Shown: piece after piece, positions 41,129 through 43,992 of the stretch
How the letters are laid out: each line of letters opens with the position of its first letter
Numbering within the stretch: position 1 is the first letter of the stretch
Source: CAYJGN01 sp964369635
GTDB taxonomy: Bacteria > Bacillota > Clostridia > Oscillospirales > Ruminococcaceae
Reading direction: 5' to 3'
DNA length: 43,992 nucleotides
NCBI GenBank assembly: GCA_964369635.1
Contig: CAYJGN010000015.1
Location: forward strand, 1-43,992
Made by a program: the position numbers and the translations under genes
Notes under the pieces: model-generated
The model's database searches: none
What the model was told of the DNA's origin: nothing
The model's input: the letters and a program-made list of their open reading frames with translations, nothing else

Positions 41129-42565
41129 TTAATATCTGCCTATTGGCGGTGTTGCCTCTGCTGGCAGTGGGCAGCTATAGCTACCACCATTCTTTATCAG
41201 CAGTTCTTTTTTCGCCTCTTTAATGACTTCTGGCTTATCGATAATATCAAGTGCACAAAGGGTCATAATCTCTGCCGCCTTTATCATTCCCTTATTGCCT
41301 ATCTCGCTATTTGAGAATGATGTATTCTGCCATGTATGCCCAACATTTCCAATAGCTTGCGTTGCAACAGTTATATTAAGAGTTGGTGCAGCATATCCAA
41401 CATCTCCAACATCAGTAGAGCCTGAGTTATAACCTGTCTCCCTCTCATCAAATGGAAGAACATCTGTATTGAGTGGATTTTTCATCATATCATCTGCTAT
41501 CTCTGATGAAAATCTCTCGACAAGCGCTTCTCTTATCTCATGCTGAGTATTTTTGTTGTAAGTTAAAATCATCTTTCTTGCGAAATCAAAATCTGCCTCA
41601 TCGAAATTTGGCGCTCCGAGCTGCTCAAAAAGCGGCTGTGCTTGCCTTGCAAGTGCTTTATTTGCAAGGTAGTCGGAAAATGCCATTGTCACCTCATAAT
41701 TCACCTTTGTATCAGTCATAAGTGCTGCGCCCTTTGCTATATTAACAACTCTTGAAAACAAATCTTGTACCTGTGAAACTTTAGGTGCGCGAACTTCATA
41801 TTTTAAAGTTGCATGGTCTGGCACAACATTTGGAGCAGTTGTCCCTGAATATCCATATGCATAATGCACCCTTGCCGCATCTATCATATGCTCACGAAGA
41901 TAATTAACTCCGATATTCATAAGCTCTGCCGCATCAAGCGCACTTCTACCGAGATGTGGGCTTGCACCGGCATGAGATGTTGTCCCTTTAAATTCAAAAT
42001 TCGCCCCCATTATCGCAACAGCGCCTTTTGATGAAATTTCATTAAATGTTCCCGGATGCCAGGTATAAACAACATCTATATCATCGAAACACCCTTCTCT
42101 TGCGATAAATTGCTTCGAGCCAGCACCCTCTTCTGCAGGGCACCCAAAATATATCACCGTTGCGTTAGCGCCAGTTTCTTTAATATAGTTTTTTATCGCA
42201 ACTGCTGCTGCAAATCCTCCAGCACCGAGCATATTATGTCCGCACCCATGCCCTGGTGCTCCTTTATTTATTGGGTCTTTTTCGCAGACAAATGGCTTTT
42301 GCGAGAGCTCTGCAAGCGCATCATACTCACCTAAAATACCAATTCTAACGCCACCGCTACCAAAGCTTGCAGTGAATGCTGTATCCATATCGGCAATAGG
42401 TGTTTTTATATCAAAACCCTCTGCCTTAAACTCATTAATTAATAGCGCTGCTGATTTTTTCTCTTCAAATGCAAGCTCCGCAAACTCCCATATCTCTCGG
42501 CTTATTCTTATAGTTTTTTCTTTCAAACTCTCAATTTGGCTCTTTGCAAACTCTAATTTTGTCAT
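41129..42565 (-). CDS. M20 family amidohydrolase, AbgB-like
   Basis: A 478-residue zinc hydrolase. The metal-binding GHGCGHNMLGAGG block and the EEGAGSKQF motif with the catalytic glutamate are present, followed by the dimerisation domain (AHFKGTTSHAGASPHLGRSALD-like, about 180-300). Closest known relatives are AbgB and IAA-amino-acid or aminobenzoyl-glutamate hydrolases, which release amino acids from amides. It starts 25 bases after the ABC ATPase gene and is probably the last gene of that transport operon. This suggests it cleaves an imported N-acyl amino acid or dipeptide. Confidence 0.93.
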   Translation of the reverse strand: MTKLEFAKSQIESLKEKTIRISREIWEFAELAFEEKKSAALLINEFKAEGFDIKTPIADMDTAFTASFGSGGVRIGILGEYDALAELSQKPFVCEKDPINKGAPGHGCGHNMLGAGGFAAAVAIKNYIKETGANATVIYFGCPAEEGAGSKQFIAREGCFDDIDVVYTWHPGTFNEISSKGAVAIMGANFEFKGTTSHAGASPHLGRSALDAAELMNIGVNYLREHMIDAARVHYAYGYSGTTAPNVVPDHATLKYEVRAPKVSQVQDLFSRVVNIAKGAALMTDTKVNYEVTMAFSDYLANKALARQAQPLFEQLGAPNFDEADFDFARKMILTYNKNTQHEIREALVERFSSEIADDMMKNPLNTDVLPFDERETGYNSGSTDVGDVGYAAPTLNITVATQAIGNVGHTWQNTSFSNSEIGNKGMIKAAEIMTLCALDIIDKPEVIKEAKKELLIKNGGSYSCPLPAEATPPIGRY

Positions 42566-42590
42566 AAATTTTCTCCGTATAAATATTTTT

Positions 42591-43325
42591 TTACAGAACT
42601 TTGCTTAGAAACTCTGCCGTTCTTTTATTTTTTGGCACAGAGAATATCTGATTAGGGCTTCCAACCTCCGCAATTTCTCCCTCATCCATAAAGAAAACTC
42701 TATCGGAAACTTCTCTTGCAAACCCCATCTCATGGGTGACTATAACAATAGTCATACCGCTTTGCACAAGGTTTCTTATAACATCCAAAACCTCACCGAC
42801 CATCTCAGGGTCAAGGGCTGAAGTCGGCTCATCAAATAGCATAACTTCTGGGTTTATTGCAAGTGCACGAACTATTGCAAGACGCTGTTTTTGTCCACCC
42901 GATAATTTTGTTGGCCACTCGTTTTCTTTATCTGTCAGACCAACCCTTGCGAGCAGCTCCCTTGCCCTCTTTTTCGCCTCTTCTTTTGGCAGACCGAGCT
43001 CGACTGTTGGGGTGAGGGTTATATTATCTATTACCGACAGGTTTGGGAAAACATTAAAGCTTTGAAAAACCATACCTATCTTTTGGCGATAGAGGTTCTT
43101 TTTCCTCTCAAACTTCGAAACATTCTCTTCTTTATAGTATATATCACCGCCGGTACGTTTTTCAAGTAGATTTAAGCAGCGAAGAAATGTGCTTTTACCA
43201 CTGCCAGATGGTCCAATTATCGAAACGACCTCGCCTTTATATATTTTTGCATCAATCCCTTTTAGAACTTTAAGCGGGCCAAAGTCCATCTGCAGGTTTT
43301 CTGTGCGAAGTATAACATCAGCCAT
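42591..43325 (-). CDS. Polar amino acid ABC transporter ATP-binding protein
   Basis: A 244-residue GlnQ/HisP-type ATPase from the ATG at 43325 (GAGAGGAG upstream; the frame from 43361 lies inside the permease gene). Walker A GPSGSGKST, Q-loop FQSFNVFPNLSV, signature LSGGQKQR and Walker B VMLFDEPTSALD are all intact, as is the switch histidine in VTHEMGFAREVSD. It powers the permease encoded just upstream, with which it overlaps by 8 bases. Confidence 0.96.
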   Translation of the reverse strand: MADVILRTENLQMDFGPLKVLKGIDAKIYKGEVVSIIGPSGSGKSTFLRCLNLLEKRTGGDIYYKEENVSKFERKKNLYRQKIGMVFQSFNVFPNLSVIDNITLTPTVELGLPKEEAKKRARELLARVGLTDKENEWPTKLSGGQKQRLAIVRALAINPEVMLFDEPTSALDPEMVGEVLDVIRNLVQSGMTIVIVTHEMGFAREVSDRVFFMDEGEIAEVGSPNQIFSVPKNKRTAEFLSKVL

Positions 43326-43977
43326 TTTTTGCAAGTCTCCTCTCAAGAATTGATACACCACCTGATAATACCGTTAAAACTATAAAATAAATTATACCAA
43401 CTATCACAAGGCTTGGAATATTTATATATGTTGCTGAAGAAATAGTTTTATATGCGGTCATAAGCTCATCGACAAAGAATATGGATGCAAGCGATGTTTC
43501 TTTAACCATTATTACAAACTGATTTGCAAGTGCTGGTAGTATGTTTTTTATTGCCTGCGGGAATATTATTCGAATAAACATATTACTCTCAGATAATCCA
43601 AGGCTTCTTGCCGCTTCCCATTGACCTTTATCAACAGCATTAATACCCGCTCTTATAATCTCGCTTATATATGATGAGCTGTTTATTATAAGTGCAACGA
43701 TGATACAAGCAGTTTCTGAAAGCTCTATCGGCACGATTTCCGGAAGCCACAGCCAAAAGAAATATAGTTGCAATAGAATAGGGGTGCAACGGATTATATG
43801 TGTATAAACTCTACCTATACTATTCAAAATCTTATTTTTGCTCATCTTGAACATTGCTATTACAATACCAAGCATCGTTCCAAATAAAACTATAACTGCC
43901 GCAATCCAAAGCGTTCCGATTAGACCGTTTATAAATACATGCGAGTATTTCGCCCAAAGATCAATATAAACCTGCAT
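43318..43977 (-). CDS. Polar amino acid ABC transporter permease
   Basis: A 219-residue HisM/GlnP-type permease with about five membrane helices. The ATPase-contacting EAA loop reads EAARSLGLSESNMFIRIIFPQAIKNILPA. The gene is complete, starting at an ATG 15 bases from the window end. A substrate-binding protein gene would be expected just outside. Cystine, glutamine and arginine are typical substrates of the family; the exact one is unknown. Confidence 0.95.
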   Translation of the reverse strand: MQVYIDLWAKYSHVFINGLIGTLWIAAVIVLFGTMLGIVIAMFKMSKNKILNSIGRVYTHIIRCTPILLQLYFFWLWLPEIVPIELSETACIIVALIINSSSYISEIIRAGINAVDKGQWEAARSLGLSESNMFIRIIFPQAIKNILPALANQFVIMVKETSLASIFFVDELMTAYKTISSATYINIPSLVIVGIIYFIVLTVLSGGVSILERRLAKNG

Positions 43978-43992
43978 AACTACCTATCCTTA

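Overview
The window reads as chromosome of a low-GC, Gram-positive anaerobe of the class Clostridia, most likely an Oscillospirales-type gut bacterium. The evidence is a complete six-subunit Rnf complex with its own ApbE, an IreB-type phosphoprotein, a T-box leader in front of pheST, FemAB-type cell-wall ligases, MazF of the Firmicutes type, a dockerin protein and AGGAGG-like ribosome binding sites. TTG and GTG starts are common here (pheS, the second femAB, mazF, a lipoprotein, the Gx transporter, the dockerin protein). There are no tRNA or rRNA genes, CRISPR arrays, transposases or phage genes.

Layout. 1-1.4 kb: a ferredoxin-fused aldo/keto reductase. 1.4-6.0 kb (minus): one apparent operon running from a membrane protein of unknown function through yebC to a zinc-ribbon PASTA protein whose kinase domain has lost its catalytic residues, then a small cysteine-rich protein. 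Three 123-bp tandem repeats lie between yebC and the pseudokinase and supply its ribosome binding site. 6.1-7.4 kb: a 52-residue Asn/Lys/Gln-rich protein and a ribokinase. 7.5-14.3 kb (minus): apbE, a NusG-domain-II protein, a Gx transporter and rnfCDGEAB. Divergent from this is a lipoprotein with an FMN-attachment-like motif, a possible outside partner of Rnf. 15-16.6 kb (minus): acpS, a lipoprotein and a mazF without visible antitoxin. 16.7-21 kb (plus): T-box, pheST, then ireB and a small unknown gene.

21.4-30 kb (minus): a cell-surface locus with a ~2,300-residue membrane-anchored repeat protein and a secreted dockerin protein. Between them is a ~260-nt intergenic block that looks like a structured non-coding RNA. 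30-32.4 kb: MATE and DMT transporters. 32.5-38.7 kb (plus): two FemAB ligases, metG and tatD, then a FabT-like MarR regulator with a DegV fatty-acid-binding protein. 38.9-40.8 kb: a Wzt/TagH-like ABC ATPase and an unknown membrane protein. 41.1-44 kb (minus): amino-acid ABC permease and ATPase with an M20 amidohydrolase, cut by the window end.

The most unusual signals are outside the genes. (1) Two ~90-bp elements (21129-21215 and 41003-41092) share no obvious sequence but fold into the same cloverleaf of one GC-rich outer stem and three hairpins with almost no unpaired junction bases; both sit between convergent genes. The 123-bp repeats have a related two-arm design. (2) Three promoters (7421-7449, 28407-28435, 29944-29972) are built into hairpins: the -35 box lies in or at the loop, the 3' arm is the spacer and the -10 box follows. 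In each case the hairpin is also placed as the end of the upstream transcript. (3) The candidate structured RNA at 28418-28680.
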